Shown here in pieces: positions 25,963 through 34,216 of a stretch of DNA of 64,000 bases (positions within the stretch are counted from its first letter, which is position 1; each line of letters starts with the position of its first letter). The position numbers and the translations under genes are program-made. The notes beneath the pieces are model-generated. The model was given only the letters and a program-made list of their open reading frames with translations, did no database searches and was not told the DNA's origin. The stretch spans positions 109,753 to 173,752 of the forward strand of contig NZ_FNHV01000020.1 in NCBI RefSeq assembly GCF_900103585.1. The letters are read 5' to 3'. Source of the DNA: Streptomyces sp. cf386 (GTDB lineage: Bacteria > Actinomycetota > Actinomycetes > Streptomycetales > Streptomycetaceae).

Positions 25963-25976
25963 GTTTGAACCCGAAC
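25963..25976. promoter_or_regulatory. Operator-like site a, GTTTGAACCCGAAC
   Basis: Lies between the divergent ligase (25855) and ferredoxin (26203) genes, closer to the ligase. It shares GTTTGAAnCC-AAC with site b and is almost the same as site e. The 25856-26202 gap holds sites a and b and a hairpin, with no further gene seen. Confidence 0.5.
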
Positions 25977-26070
25977 GGTATGGACAGGATTCGCTGTCCC
26001 GCAAGGGGGTGGTCTCCAAAATTTATCCACCTGGACAGGTATTGACCAGGGTCGAGCGACTTCCTATGTT

Positions 26071-26084
26071 GTTTGAAGCCAAAC
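26071..26084. promoter_or_regulatory. Operator-like site b, GTTTGAAGCCAAAC
   Basis: Inverted repeat GTTTG-N4-CAAAC, 119 bases before the ferredoxin start. It is the second member of the five-site set and probably controls the ferredoxin operon. Confidence 0.6.
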
Positions 26085-26122
26085 GAGTCAGGGGTTCGGT
26101 ACTCGCACCCCTTTGGCCAAAG

Positions 26123-26151
26123 GGCCCGGCCGGCCAGGAGCCGGCCGGGCC
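26123..26151 (+). terminator. Strong hairpin in the 5' leader of the ferredoxin operon
   Basis: GGCCCGGCCGGC and GCCGGCCGGGCC pair perfectly (12 bp) around a five-base loop. It lies after operator b and about 50 bases before the ferredoxin start, with no T-run. It could be an attenuator, or a terminator for transcription reading in from upstream. Confidence 0.5.
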
Positions 26152-26202
26152 GCCACCCCCTTCACCCCCGCTCCGACGCCCTCACTCCCAGGAGGACCGG
26201 CC

Positions 26203-26391
26203 ATGAAGGTCGTCGTCGACATGAACAAGTGCCAGGACCACGGGCAGTGCGTCTTCGCGGCCCCCGACGTCTTCTCGATGGACGACGCCGGACACCTGCT
26301 GTACGTCTCCGACCCCGACGACGCGCTGCGCGACGAGGTCGAGGAAGCCGCCGATGTGTGCCCGCTGCAGGCCATCCGGATCGAGGGCTGA
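26203..26391 (+). CDS. Ferredoxin, single-cluster P450 partner type
   Basis: 62-residue ferredoxin. The first cluster motif is KCQDHGQCVFAAPDVF, in which a His takes the place of one Cys, and the last ligand is in ADVCPLQAI. This arrangement is usual for the [3Fe-4S] ferredoxins that serve actinobacterial P450s. RBS AGGAGG precedes ATG 26203. The reductase gene follows after four bases. It should carry electrons to the divergent P450 at 23176. Confidence 0.93.
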   Translation: MKVVVDMNKCQDHGQCVFAAPDVFSMDDAGHLLYVSDPDDALRDEVEEAADVCPLQAIRIEG

Positions 26392-26395
26392 GCCC

Positions 26396-27604
26396 ATGGC
26401 CGGACGCATAGTCGTCGCCGGCGCCTCGATGGGCGGCCTGCGCGCGGCGGAGCAACTGCGCGCGGCGGGCTGGACCGGCCCGATCACGGTCGTGGGCGAC
26501 GAGCCCCACATGCCCTACAACCGGCCTCCGCTCTCCAAGGAGGTCCTCGCGGGCAAGGCGCCCTTCGAGTCGCTTGCCTTCACCCCGAAGGCGGCAGCCG
26601 CGGACGTCGAGTGGCGGCTGGGCACGAAGGTCGTCGCGGCCCGGCTTGCCGAGCGCACCGTGGAACTCGACGACGGCGAGGTGATGCCGTACGACGGCCT
26701 GGTCGTCGCCACCGGCATGCGCCCCCGGCGCCTGAGGTGCCCCGGCCCGCTCGCCGGCCGCCACACCGTCCGTACCCTCGCCGACGCCCAGGGCCTGCGG
26801 GACGGGCTGACCCGCCCCGGTGCCCGCGTCGTCGTGGTCGGCGCCGGGTTCATCGGCTGCGAGGTCGCCGCCACCGCCGTAGGACTCGGCGTCCATGAGG
26901 TGACCGTCGTCGATCCGCTGCCCCTGCCCATGGTCGGACCGCTCGGCGAACTGCTCGCCCGCGCGCTGCTGAAGCGGCACGAAGAGCGCGGGGTGCGCTT
27001 CGCGCTCGGTGCGGGGGTCGCCGGGTTCGAGGGCGAGGACCGCGTCACCGGTGTCGCCCTGAGCGACGGGACCGTGCTGCCCGCCGACGTGGTCGTGGAG
27101 TCGGTCGGTTCGCTCGCCAACGTCGAGTGGCTTCGGGGCAACGACCTCGACCTCACCGACGGCGTCCTCACCTGTGAGCGGCTGCGGGTGGGCGGACGCC
27201 CGGAGGTCGTCGCCGTCGGCGATGTCGCCCGCTTCCCCAACGCCCGCTACGACGGCGTGCCCCGGCGCGTCGAGCACTGGTCGATCCCGACCGAATCCGC
27301 CAAGCACGCCGCGAAGGCGCTCGTCGCTCATCTCAGCGATGCGGAGGGGGAGTTGGCTCCCTTCGCGCCCCTGCCCACCTTCTGGAGCGACCAGCACGAC
27401 TTCCGGCTCCAGTCGTTCGGCGTGCCCGTCCTCGGCCTCGACGACGTACGAGTCCTGGACGGCGACCCCGACGGCGACGTCCTCGTGGGCTACCACGCCG
27501 ACGACCGGCTGGTCGGCGTCGTCGCGCTCGGCGGCCACAGCGCCGCCATGGGCGCCGCCCGCTATCGCGCCCAGCTGCTGAAGCAGCCCGCCCTCACCGC
27601 GTAA
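26396..27604 (+). CDS. NAD(P)H:ferredoxin reductase (FAD)
   Basis: 402-residue flavoprotein of the putidaredoxin/rubredoxin reductase group. FAD motif IVVAGASMGGLRAAEQLRAA at the N-terminus, NAD motif VVVVGAGFIGCEVAATAVGL in the middle, and VVAVGDVARFPN before the C-terminal domain WSDQHDFRLQSFGVPVLG are all present. It reduces the adjacent ferredoxin, and thus the P450. It forms a tight operon with the ferredoxin and the following decarboxylase-like gene. Confidence 0.93.
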   Translation: MAGRIVVAGASMGGLRAAEQLRAAGWTGPITVVGDEPHMPYNRPPLSKEVLAGKAPFESLAFTPKAAAADVEWRLGTKVVAARLAERTVELDDGEVMPYDGLVVATGMRPRRLRCPGPLAGRHTVRTLADAQGLRDGLTRPGARVVVVGAGFIGCEVAATAVGLGVHEVTVVDPLPLPMVGPLGELLARALLKRHEERGVRFALGAGVAGFEGEDRVTGVALSDGTVLPADVVVESVGSLANVEWLRGNDLDLTDGVLTCERLRVGGRPEVVAVGDVARFPNARYDGVPRRVEHWSIPTESAKHAAKALVAHLSDAEGELAPFAPLPTFWSDQHDFRLQSFGVPVLGLDDVRVLDGDPDGDVLVGYHADDRLVGVVALGGHSAAMGAARYRAQLLKQPALTA

Positions 27605-27615
27605 GGAACCCCGTC

Positions 27616-28428
27616 ATGTCCTCAGTCCGTGGTTACTTCCAACCCAAGACGGCGACCGGTGCGTCGTCGCTGATTCCGTCGCCACCGTGGCGTTACTCGG
27701 GTGACCTGCTGACCGTCGAGTACCGGACCGATCCGGCCCGGGTGCGGGAACTGCTGCCCGAGCCGCTGGAGTTGGCCGATGAGGATCCCGGTGCCGTTGC
27801 CCTGATCTGGGCCGACTGGCAGTCGTGCTCGGATGCGGGGGCGGAGCTGCTCGATCCTGTGCTGGCCCAGTACAAGGAGGCGTTCGCGGTCGTCCGGTGC
27901 CAGTACCGGGGGCAGACGTACTCGCGATGTGTCTACATCTGGGTGGACAAGGACTTCGCCATCGCGCGCGGGCTGCATCAGGGGTATCCGAAGAAGCTCG
28001 GGTCCATTCATCAGACTCGGCCGCATCCGTACGGGCCCGCTCCGCGGATCGAGGAGGGGGCGCGGTTCGGGGCGACGCTGGCGGCTGCGGACCGGCGGCT
28101 GGCTCAGGCCGTGGTGACCTTGCGGGAGCCGTCGGATGCGAACGGGTTCGTCAATGGGCATCCCATGGCCCATCACCGGTGGTTGCCCTCGATCGAGAAG
28201 GGCAAGGGGCTGGCTCTCGATGAGCTGATCGAGTCCGGGGCCGCTTCCTTCGAGGGGGGCCAACCGTGGGTCGGGGACGCCGAGTTGGAGTTGTTCGAGG
28301 CGCCCACGGAGGAGTTGGCCCGGCTGGAGGTTCGTGAGCCGATCGCCGCGTATTACCGGCAGGTCGGGGTGGTCTGGGATGGGGGGCGGCTGCTGGAGGT
28401 CGGTACGTCGGAAGCGTCTGCCGGGTGA
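27616..28428 (+). CDS. Acetoacetate decarboxylase-family protein
   Basis: 270-residue ADC-fold protein. The Schiff-base lysine region is seen as LHQGYPKKLGSIHQTRPHPY with adjacent lysines 126-127, as in true acetoacetate decarboxylase. Other family blocks are ALIWADWQSCSDAG and YTR-like RCVYIWVDKDFAIARGL. It starts 11 bases after the reductase. Homologues can be decarboxylases, aldolases or hydratases, and here it may process a ring-cleavage product. Codon bias is slightly less GC-rich than its neighbours. Confidence 0.85.
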   Translation: MSSVRGYFQPKTATGASSLIPSPPWRYSGDLLTVEYRTDPARVRELLPEPLELADEDPGAVALIWADWQSCSDAGAELLDPVLAQYKEAFAVVRCQYRGQTYSRCVYIWVDKDFAIARGLHQGYPKKLGSIHQTRPHPYGPAPRIEEGARFGATLAAADRRLAQAVVTLREPSDANGFVNGHPMAHHRWLPSIEKGKGLALDELIESGAASFEGGQPWVGDAELELFEAPTEELARLEVREPIAAYYRQVGVVWDGGRLLEVGTSEASAG

Positions 28429-28453
28429 TGCCGGTGGGCAGCCGCGCGTTGTT

Positions 28454-28487
28454 CGTGGCTGGTCGCGCAGTTCCCCGCGCCCCTGGT
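28454..28487 (+). repeat. Streptomyces-type dispersed repeat
   Basis: The stretch GGTCGCGCAGTTCCCCGCGC within these bases is a dispersed intergenic unit I know from many Streptomyces genomes. It fills much of the gap between the decarboxylase-like gene and the next dehydrogenase. Function unknown. Confidence 0.5.
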
Positions 28488-28524
28488 TGGCGCGGTCACC
28501 CCTCGATTGATTGGAACCCTTCCC

Positions 28525-29988
28525 ATGACTGACAAGATCGTCGTCGGCGGTGTTTCCGTCGACACCCGGCACTGGATCGGCGGCCGACGCGTCGCCTCCG
28601 GCGACACCTTCACCGATACCTCTCCCATTGACGGCAGCGCTCTCGGTGAGATCGCCCGAGGCGGTCCCGCCGAAGCCGGCGCCGCCGTGGCCGCCGCGCG
28701 CGACGCCTTCCCCGCCTGGGCCGCCACCCCCCGCGCCGAGCGCGCCCGCATCCTGCACGCCATCGCCGACGGTGTCGAGAAGCGGCTCGAAGAGCTGGCC
28801 ATCGTCGAGACCACCGACAACGGTGCGCTCCTGCGCTCGCATCGCCGGGGTGTGATGCCTCGGGTCGCCCACAACTTCCGGTTCTTCGCCGACTGGCTGC
28901 TGACGCTGGAGCACGAGGACTTCGAGACGCGTGGGCACACCAACCACGTCTCGTGGGACCCCGCCGGTCCCTGTGTCCTCATCACCCCGTGGAACGCACC
29001 GCTGATGCTGGCCACCTGGAAGGTCGCCCCGGCGCTCGCGGCCGGTGACACCGTCGTCCTCAAGCCCGCCGAGTGGTCCCCGCTCACCGCCTCCCTCCTC
29101 GCCGACATCGCGGCCGAGGCGGGACTCCCCGCCGGTGTTCTCAACGTCGTCCAGGGCTATGGCTCCGAGATCGGCGACCCCCTCACCTCGCACCCGGACG
29201 TGCGCCGGATCAGCTTCACCGGCTCGGTGCCGACCGCCCGGCGGATCGCCGCGTCCGCCGCCGCGAACCTGACCCCGCTCAGTCTCGAACTCGGTGGCAA
29301 GTCACCCCTGTTGGTGTTCGCCGACGCCGATCTCGACCTCGCCGTCGACCTCGCGGTGGAGCAGTACGACAACGCCGGGCAGGTCTGTCTCGCGGGGACG
29401 CGCCTCCTCGTCGAGGCGTCGATCGCCGAGGAGTTCACGCGCCGGTTCGTCGAGAAGGCCGAGGGCCTGACGCAGGGCGATCCGCGGGACGAGGCCACCG
29501 ACATCGGGCCGAACATCCATCCCCGCCAGTTGGAGAAGATCGACGGCTTCGTGCGGCGGGCGGTCGCGGCCGGGGCCCGTGCGGTCATCGGCGGGCAGCG
29601 CAAGGACGGGCAGTACTACGCGCCGACCCTGCTCACCGACGTCGCCCAGGACTCGGAGATCGTGCAGGAGGAGGTCTTCGGACCGGTCCTGACCCTGCAG
29701 ACCTTCGACAGCGAGGAGGAAGCCGTACGTCTCGCCAACGACACCCGCTTCGGGCTCGCCGCCACCCTCGCCACCGGCGATCCCGAGCGCGCCGCACGCG
29801 TCACCGCGCGGCTCGTCGCGGGCACGGTCTGGGTCAACTGCTTCTTCGTCCGTGACCTCCAGGCGCCCTTCGGCGGCTCCCGCCTCTCCGGCGTCGGACG
29901 CGAGGGCGGCACCTGGAGCTTCGACTTCTACTGCGACCTCAAGAACACCGTGACCGCCCCCAAGGGATGGAGCCGCAACCATGGGTGA
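28525..29988 (+). CDS. Aldehyde dehydrogenase, HpaE-like semialdehyde dehydrogenase
   Basis: 487-residue NAD(P)-dependent aldehyde dehydrogenase. TPWNAPLMLATWKVAPALAA and KPAEWSPLTASLLADIAAEA form the NAD site, SLELGGKSPLLVFADADLDL brings the general-base Glu, and NAGQVCLAGTRLLVE holds the catalytic Cys. The pattern is near 5-carboxymethyl-2-hydroxymuconate semialdehyde dehydrogenase. ATG 28525 is used. Its end overlaps the ring-cleavage dioxygenase by eight bases, which together with the FAH gene suggests meta-cleavage of homoprotocatechuate or a similar diol. Confidence 0.88.
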   Translation: MTDKIVVGGVSVDTRHWIGGRRVASGDTFTDTSPIDGSALGEIARGGPAEAGAAVAAARDAFPAWAATPRAERARILHAIADGVEKRLEELAIVETTDNGALLRSHRRGVMPRVAHNFRFFADWLLTLEHEDFETRGHTNHVSWDPAGPCVLITPWNAPLMLATWKVAPALAAGDTVVLKPAEWSPLTASLLADIAAEAGLPAGVLNVVQGYGSEIGDPLTSHPDVRRISFTGSVPTARRIAASAAANLTPLSLELGGKSPLLVFADADLDLAVDLAVEQYDNAGQVCLAGTRLLVEASIAEEFTRRFVEKAEGLTQGDPRDEATDIGPNIHPRQLEKIDGFVRRAVAAGARAVIGGQRKDGQYYAPTLLTDVAQDSEIVQEEVFGPVLTLQTFDSEEEAVRLANDTRFGLAATLATGDPERAARVTARLVAGTVWVNCFFVRDLQAPFGGSRLSGVGREGGTWSFDFYCDLKNTVTAPKGWSRNHG

Positions 29989-30916
29989 GATCGTCGGGGC
30001 CGGGCTGCTCGCACACGTCCCCACCATCGTGCTGCCGGAGCAGGACCGGCTGGAGCTGAACGAGGGCAGGGAGATCACCCTCGTCACCGGGCTTCGGCAG
30101 CTCCGCGGGGACGTCTTCGAGCGGGACGACTACGACACCGTCGTCGTCCTCGACTCCCACTGGGCGACCACCGTCGAGTTCGTCGTCACCGCCCAGCAGC
30201 GCCGCGCCGGGCTCTTCACCTCCGAGGAGCTGCCGCGCGGGATGTGCCGGATGCCGTACGACTTCCCGGGCGACCCCGAACTCGCCGGCAACATCGAGAA
30301 GTTCGCGGACAAGCACGGCACCTGGATCACCGCGATCGAGGACGACTACCTGCCGATCTACTACGCCACCATCAACCTCTGGAAGTTCCTGGGGGAGGGG
30401 CTGCCGGACAAGCGGTGGGTGACCATCGGGGTCTGTCAGACCGGTGACATGGAGGACCATCTGCGGCTCGGGCGGGCGCTGGCCGACGGTATCGCCGCCA
30501 CCCCCGGGCGACGGGTTCTGCTCATCGCCTCCGGTGCGCTGTCGCACACCTTCTGGCCGCTGCGCGAACTGCGCGACCACGAGGCGAGCGACCCGGTGCA
30601 CATCTTCACGCCCGAGGCCCGCGAGGCCGACCACGAGCGCATCGGCTGGCTCAAGGACGGCCGCCACGACAAGGTCCTCGACACCATGGACGAGTTCTGG
30701 AAGTACAAGCCCGAGGCGAGGTTCTTCCACTACTTGATGATGGCCGGCGCCCTCGGCGAGCAGGCCTGCGTCGCCAAGGCACGCCAGTACGGCGAGTACG
30801 AGAACTCCATCGGCACCGGCCAGGTGCATCTGTGGTTCGACCGTCCCGCCGACGGCTGGACCGGCACCGGCCTGCCCGCCGCCGACAGCTCCCCGCACAA
30901 CCCCCACCGCGCCTAG
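29981..30916 (+). CDS. hpaD: Class III extradiol ring-cleavage dioxygenase, HpaD-like
   Basis: 311-residue LigB-fold dioxygenase. Expected metal ligands appear as LLAHVPTIVLPE near the start and DSHWATTVEF after it. LLIASGALSHTFWPLREL carries the conserved Ser-His, and SIGTGQVHLWFDRPADGW ends the fold, close to the SSGTGQV end of HpaD/HpcB. It would open 3,4-dihydroxyphenylacetate or a related catechol with non-haem Fe(II). It overlaps the dehydrogenase gene and is followed 11 bases later by the FAH gene. Confidence 0.87.
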   Translation: MGEIVGAGLLAHVPTIVLPEQDRLELNEGREITLVTGLRQLRGDVFERDDYDTVVVLDSHWATTVEFVVTAQQRRAGLFTSEELPRGMCRMPYDFPGDPELAGNIEKFADKHGTWITAIEDDYLPIYYATINLWKFLGEGLPDKRWVTIGVCQTGDMEDHLRLGRALADGIAATPGRRVLLIASGALSHTFWPLRELRDHEASDPVHIFTPEAREADHERIGWLKDGRHDKVLDTMDEFWKYKPEARFFHYLMMAGALGEQACVAKARQYGEYENSIGTGQVHLWFDRPADGWTGTGLPAADSSPHNPHRA

Positions 30917-30927
30917 GAAGGCCCGCC

Positions 30928-31773
30928 ATGCCCGAATACCGCCGCATCCTCCTCGACGGCGCCGCCGTCCAGGTCACCGTCGACGGCGACGAACTCGTCG
31001 CCGGGGACGGCCGCCGTGTGAAGATCGAGGAGGCCCGGCACCTGCCCCCGGTCGTCCCCTCCAAGGTCATCGCCGTCCACCTCAACCACCGCAGCCGGGT
31101 GGACGAGTTCCGCATCGACCTCCCGGAGACCCCCACCTACTTCCACAAGCCGACCTCCTCCCTCAACTCCCACAAGGGCGCCATCGTCCGCCCCGAGGGC
31201 TGCAAGTGGCTCAACTACGAGGGCGAGGTCGCCATCGTCATCGGCAAGACCGCGCGCAACGTCTCCCCGGCCGAGGCGGGGGAGTACATCGCCGGCTACA
31301 CGGTCGCCAACGACTACGGGCTGCACGACTTCCGCGACACCGACGCCGGTTCCATGCTGCGGGTGAAGGGGTCGGACACCCTGTGCCCGCTCGGCCCGGG
31401 CCTGGTCACCGACTGGGACTTCCACGGCAAGCGGCTGCGGACGTACGTCAACGGGGAGGTGGTGCAGGACGGTTCGACGGACGAGATGAAGTGGGACATG
31501 CACTATCTCGTCGCGGACATCGCCCGCACGATCACCCTGTATCCCGGGGATGTGCTGTTGTCCGGGACGCCCGCCAACTCCCGGCCCGTGCGGCCCGGCG
31601 ACCTCGTCGAGGTCGAGGTGGAGGGCCTGGGGCGGCTCACCAACCACATCGTCACCGGACCCACCCCGATCCGTGCCGACGTGGGCGCCCAGCCGACCGA
31701 GTCCGAGGAGGTGCTGTCCACCGCGCTCGGCGGTGACTGGGAGTTCCGCGGCATCCGGCCGCCGCGGCGGTGA
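30928..31773 (+). CDS. Fumarylacetoacetate hydrolase-family enzyme, HpaG-like
   Basis: 281-residue FAH-domain protein. Metal-binding residues lie in NYEGEVAIVIGK and TVANDYGLHDFRDTDAGSML, with VLLSGTPANSRPVRPGDLVE near the end, as in isomerase/decarboxylases of the homoprotocatechuate path. E. coli HpaG has two such domains; this protein has one. It follows HpaD-like and HpaE-like genes. No HpaF, HpaH or HpaI homologue is seen in the window. Confidence 0.87.
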   Translation: MPEYRRILLDGAAVQVTVDGDELVAGDGRRVKIEEARHLPPVVPSKVIAVHLNHRSRVDEFRIDLPETPTYFHKPTSSLNSHKGAIVRPEGCKWLNYEGEVAIVIGKTARNVSPAEAGEYIAGYTVANDYGLHDFRDTDAGSMLRVKGSDTLCPLGPGLVTDWDFHGKRLRTYVNGEVVQDGSTDEMKWDMHYLVADIARTITLYPGDVLLSGTPANSRPVRPGDLVEVEVEGLGRLTNHIVTGPTPIRADVGAQPTESEEVLSTALGGDWEFRGIRPPRR

Positions 31774-31835
31774 CCAGGCGTGCGGCGGTGACCGGGCCTA
31801 CGGCGGTGTCCGAGGCGGCGGGTAAGGTCGCGAAC

Positions 31836-32480
31836 ATGACCGCACCCGCCGAAGGGCCCGAGGAAGGCCAGGGGCCCGAGGACCGCAAGCCGCGCCGGCG
31901 CATGAACTACGGCGAGGGCCGCGAGGCCCTGCTGAACGCCGCCGTGCGGGTCGTGGCGCGGGGCGGGCTGCGCAAGCTCACCTACCGGGCGGTCGCGCAG
32001 GAGGCGGGCACCACGCACGGACTGGTCGTCCACCACTTCGGCTCGCGCGACGCGCTCATCGAGGAGGCCCTCGCCCACGCGATCCGCACCTCGCTCAGCA
32101 CCAGCGCGCTCGAACCCGGCACCGGCAAGGTCGCCGACTTCTCGGTCGGCGTCTCCGACATGGTCACGGCCGATCCGGACATCCAGGCCTTCCAGTACGA
32201 GCTGCTGCTGGAGGCCCGGCGCCGCCCCGAGCTCCTCCCGCAGATCCGTGCCCTGTACGACGACTACTTCGACGCCACCGAGCGCGAGCTGTCCCGCATG
32301 CTGCCCGACGGCGCCGACCGCCCGCTCACCCGGCTGATCTTCGCCGCCCTGGACGGGCTCGTGCTGCACCAGCTCGTCTTCGGCGAGCCCGAGACCACCG
32401 ACGCGGCGATCGAGGAGCTGCGGGGCCTGCTCCGGCTGCTGGCGGCCGACGGTGACGACGTGCCGGAGAACGACGGCTGA
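31836..32480 (+). CDS. TetR-family transcriptional regulator
   Basis: 214-residue repressor-type protein with the HTH LLNAAVRVVARGGLRKLTYR, AQEAGTTHGLVVHHFGSRDA at its N-terminus. The ligand domain follows with FQYELLLEARRRPELLPQIR. ATG 31836 lies seven bases after TAAGGT, so the mRNA may be leaderless. It sits between the ring-cleavage genes and the permease. None of the GTTTGAA-type sites lies directly before it, so it may regulate a different step. Confidence 0.88.
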   Translation: MTAPAEGPEEGQGPEDRKPRRRMNYGEGREALLNAAVRVVARGGLRKLTYRAVAQEAGTTHGLVVHHFGSRDALIEEALAHAIRTSLSTSALEPGTGKVADFSVGVSDMVTADPDIQAFQYELLLEARRRPELLPQIRALYDDYFDATERELSRMLPDGADRPLTRLIFAALDGLVLHQLVFGEPETTDAAIEELRGLLRLLAADGDDVPENDG

Positions 32481-32513
32481 CCTGCGCACCGCAGAACGAC
32501 GGCTGACCTGCGC
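32468..32513 (+). repeat. Direct duplication across the TetR stop codon
   Basis: GAACGACGGCTGACCTGCGC occurs at 32468-32487 and again at 32494-32513, a tandem duplication with a 26-base period that contains the TGA stop twice. Confidence 0.85.
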
Positions 32514-32620
32514 TTTCCGGCACCCCGGGCGCCTGTGGCCCGCGGTCCTCTTCGGCGTCGTGCCAATTCTTGGGCGCACCCCTTGCCAAACGGATAGTTC
32601 CAGCCCACCATGAGGCAACT

Positions 32621-32636
32621 CGTTTGGCCTGAAACG
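32621..32636. promoter_or_regulatory. Operator-like site c, CGTTTGGCCTGAAACG
   Basis: Inverted repeat CGTTT-N6-CGTTT reversed, 30 bases before the permease GTG. Read on the other strand it is GTTTCAGGCCAAAC, aligning with site b. It would fall inside the gene if the upstream ATG 32610 were the start. Confidence 0.55.
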
Positions 32637-32666
32637 AAGTCCTCTTCTCCCAGGCAGGTGATCCGA

Positions 32667-34115
32667 GTGGACAGTCAGACGGCGGTCAGGAACCAGACGC
32701 CCGATGCCTCCACCGCAGGCAAGCTCAAGCCCAACTCCCTCGGCGTGCTGGGCATCCTCTTCTTCGTCCTCTCCGCCCAGGCGCCGCTGACCGGCATCGC
32801 GGGCGCCGTACCCATCGCCGTCGCCATCGGCAACGGCGCCGGGGCCCCCGCCGCCTATCTCGCGGCCGGTCTGATCACCCTGCTCTTCTCGGTCGGCTTC
32901 GTCGCCATGGGCCGGCATGTAGTGGACGCCGGGGCCTTCTACCGGTACATCGGCAAGGGGCTCGGCAAAGACCTCGGCAACGGCAGCGCGGGGATCGCCC
33001 TCTTCGCGTACTGCGCGGTCCAGGCCGCCATGTACGGCCTGTACGGGGCGACCGTCAGCGGCCTGCTGGCGCACTACACCGGCGCGGACGTGCCCTGGTG
33101 GCTGTGCGCCCTGGTCACCATGGCGATCGTGCAGGTTCTCGGCGCCCTCGGCATCGAGATGGGCGCGAAAGTGCTGGCCGTGTTCGTGCTGGCCGAGTTC
33201 AGCATCCTGAGCGCCTTCGCCGTCGTCACGCTCGTCAAGGGCGGCGGGCCCGAGGGGCTCGGCTTCGCGGACACCTTCTCGCCGGGCGCCGCCCTCGACG
33301 GCGCTCCGGGCGTGGCGCTGATGTTCGCCGTGGCGTCGATGATCGGTTTCGAGGCCACCGCCATCTACGGCGAGGAGGCGCGCAAACCGCGAAAGACCGT
33401 GCCCCGCGCCACCTACCTCGCCGTCGCCCTCGTCACCGGCTTCTTCGCCTTCGCCTCCTGGATGCTGATCTCCTCCTACGGCGCCTCGAAGGCGGCCGGG
33501 GCCGCCGGGCAGGCGCTGGAGAGCGGCGACTCGACGGCGTTCGTCTTCGCGCCGATCGCCGCCCAGTTCGGCACCTGGGTCAACGACGTCCTGCCCGTCC
33601 TGCTGGCCACCTCCCTCTTCGCCGGCATCTTGGCCTTCCACAACTCGGCCAACCGCTACCTGTTCTCGCTCAGCCGTGAGGGGCTCCTGCCGCGCAGGCT
33701 GTCGGCCGTCAACCGACGGCACTCGCCCGGTGCGGCGGGCTTCGCGCAGACGTCGATCGCCGTCCTGCTGGTGATCCCGTTCGCGCTGGCCGGCAAGGAC
33801 CCGGTGCTCACCCTGTTCTCGTGGGGGAGCGGTATCGCCGTCCTCGCGATCATGCTCCTGTACTTCCTGACCTCGGCCTCGGTCGTCGCCTTCTTCCGGC
33901 GCGAGCGCCTCGACACCCGGCCGTGGAACACGCTGATCGCGCCCGTGCTGGGGGCCGTGGGGATCGCCGGGGCCATCTGGCTGATCGTCGAGAACTTCAC
34001 GACCCTCATCGGCGGCGACCGGACCACCGCGCTGTGGCTGCAGGGGACCGTTCCGGCCGTGCTGGTGCTGGGGGTGGTCGCCGGTCGACTGACGCGCTCG
34101 GCGGCCCGTCCGTAG
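32667..34115 (+). CDS. APC-superfamily amino acid/amine permease
   Basis: 482-residue inner-membrane transporter with about twelve hydrophobic segments, including SLGVLGILFFVLSAQAPLTG, which opens the first helix, and VALMFAVASMIGFEATAIYG with the family's FEA motif. GTG 32667 is chosen because AGGTG lies upstream and the operator would otherwise be in the gene. It probably imports the amine handled by the ligase (24500) and dehydrogenase (34217). A perfect hairpin terminator follows. Confidence 0.9.
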   Translation: MDSQTAVRNQTPDASTAGKLKPNSLGVLGILFFVLSAQAPLTGIAGAVPIAVAIGNGAGAPAAYLAAGLITLLFSVGFVAMGRHVVDAGAFYRYIGKGLGKDLGNGSAGIALFAYCAVQAAMYGLYGATVSGLLAHYTGADVPWWLCALVTMAIVQVLGALGIEMGAKVLAVFVLAEFSILSAFAVVTLVKGGGPEGLGFADTFSPGAALDGAPGVALMFAVASMIGFEATAIYGEEARKPRKTVPRATYLAVALVTGFFAFASWMLISSYGASKAAGAAGQALESGDSTAFVFAPIAAQFGTWVNDVLPVLLATSLFAGILAFHNSANRYLFSLSREGLLPRRLSAVNRRHSPGAAGFAQTSIAVLLVIPFALAGKDPVLTLFSWGSGIAVLAIMLLYFLTSASVVAFFRRERLDTRPWNTLIAPVLGAVGIAGAIWLIVENFTTLIGGDRTTALWLQGTVPAVLVLGVVAGRLTRSAARP

Positions 34116-34123
34116 GGCAAGCC

Positions 34124-34155
34124 CGTCGTCCGGCCGGGGCGCCGGCCGGACGACG
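34124..34155 (+). terminator. Perfect 14-bp hairpin terminator after the permease
   Basis: CGTCGTCCGGCCGG and its exact reverse complement flank a four-base loop, nine bases after the permease stop. No T-run, as is usual in Streptomyces. Confidence 0.8.
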
Positions 34156-34184
34156 GTTCACGGCCGGCCACCTCTGACCGCATT

Positions 34185-34198
34185 GTTTGAAATCAAAC
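34185..34198. promoter_or_regulatory. Operator-like site d, GTTTGAAATCAAAC
   Basis: The clearest inverted repeat of the set (GTTTG-N4-CAAAC), ending 18 bases before the aldehyde dehydrogenase start and just before its ribosome site CTGGAGG. Confidence 0.65.
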
Positions 34199-34216
34199 GT
34201 TATCTGGAGGTCCCGC

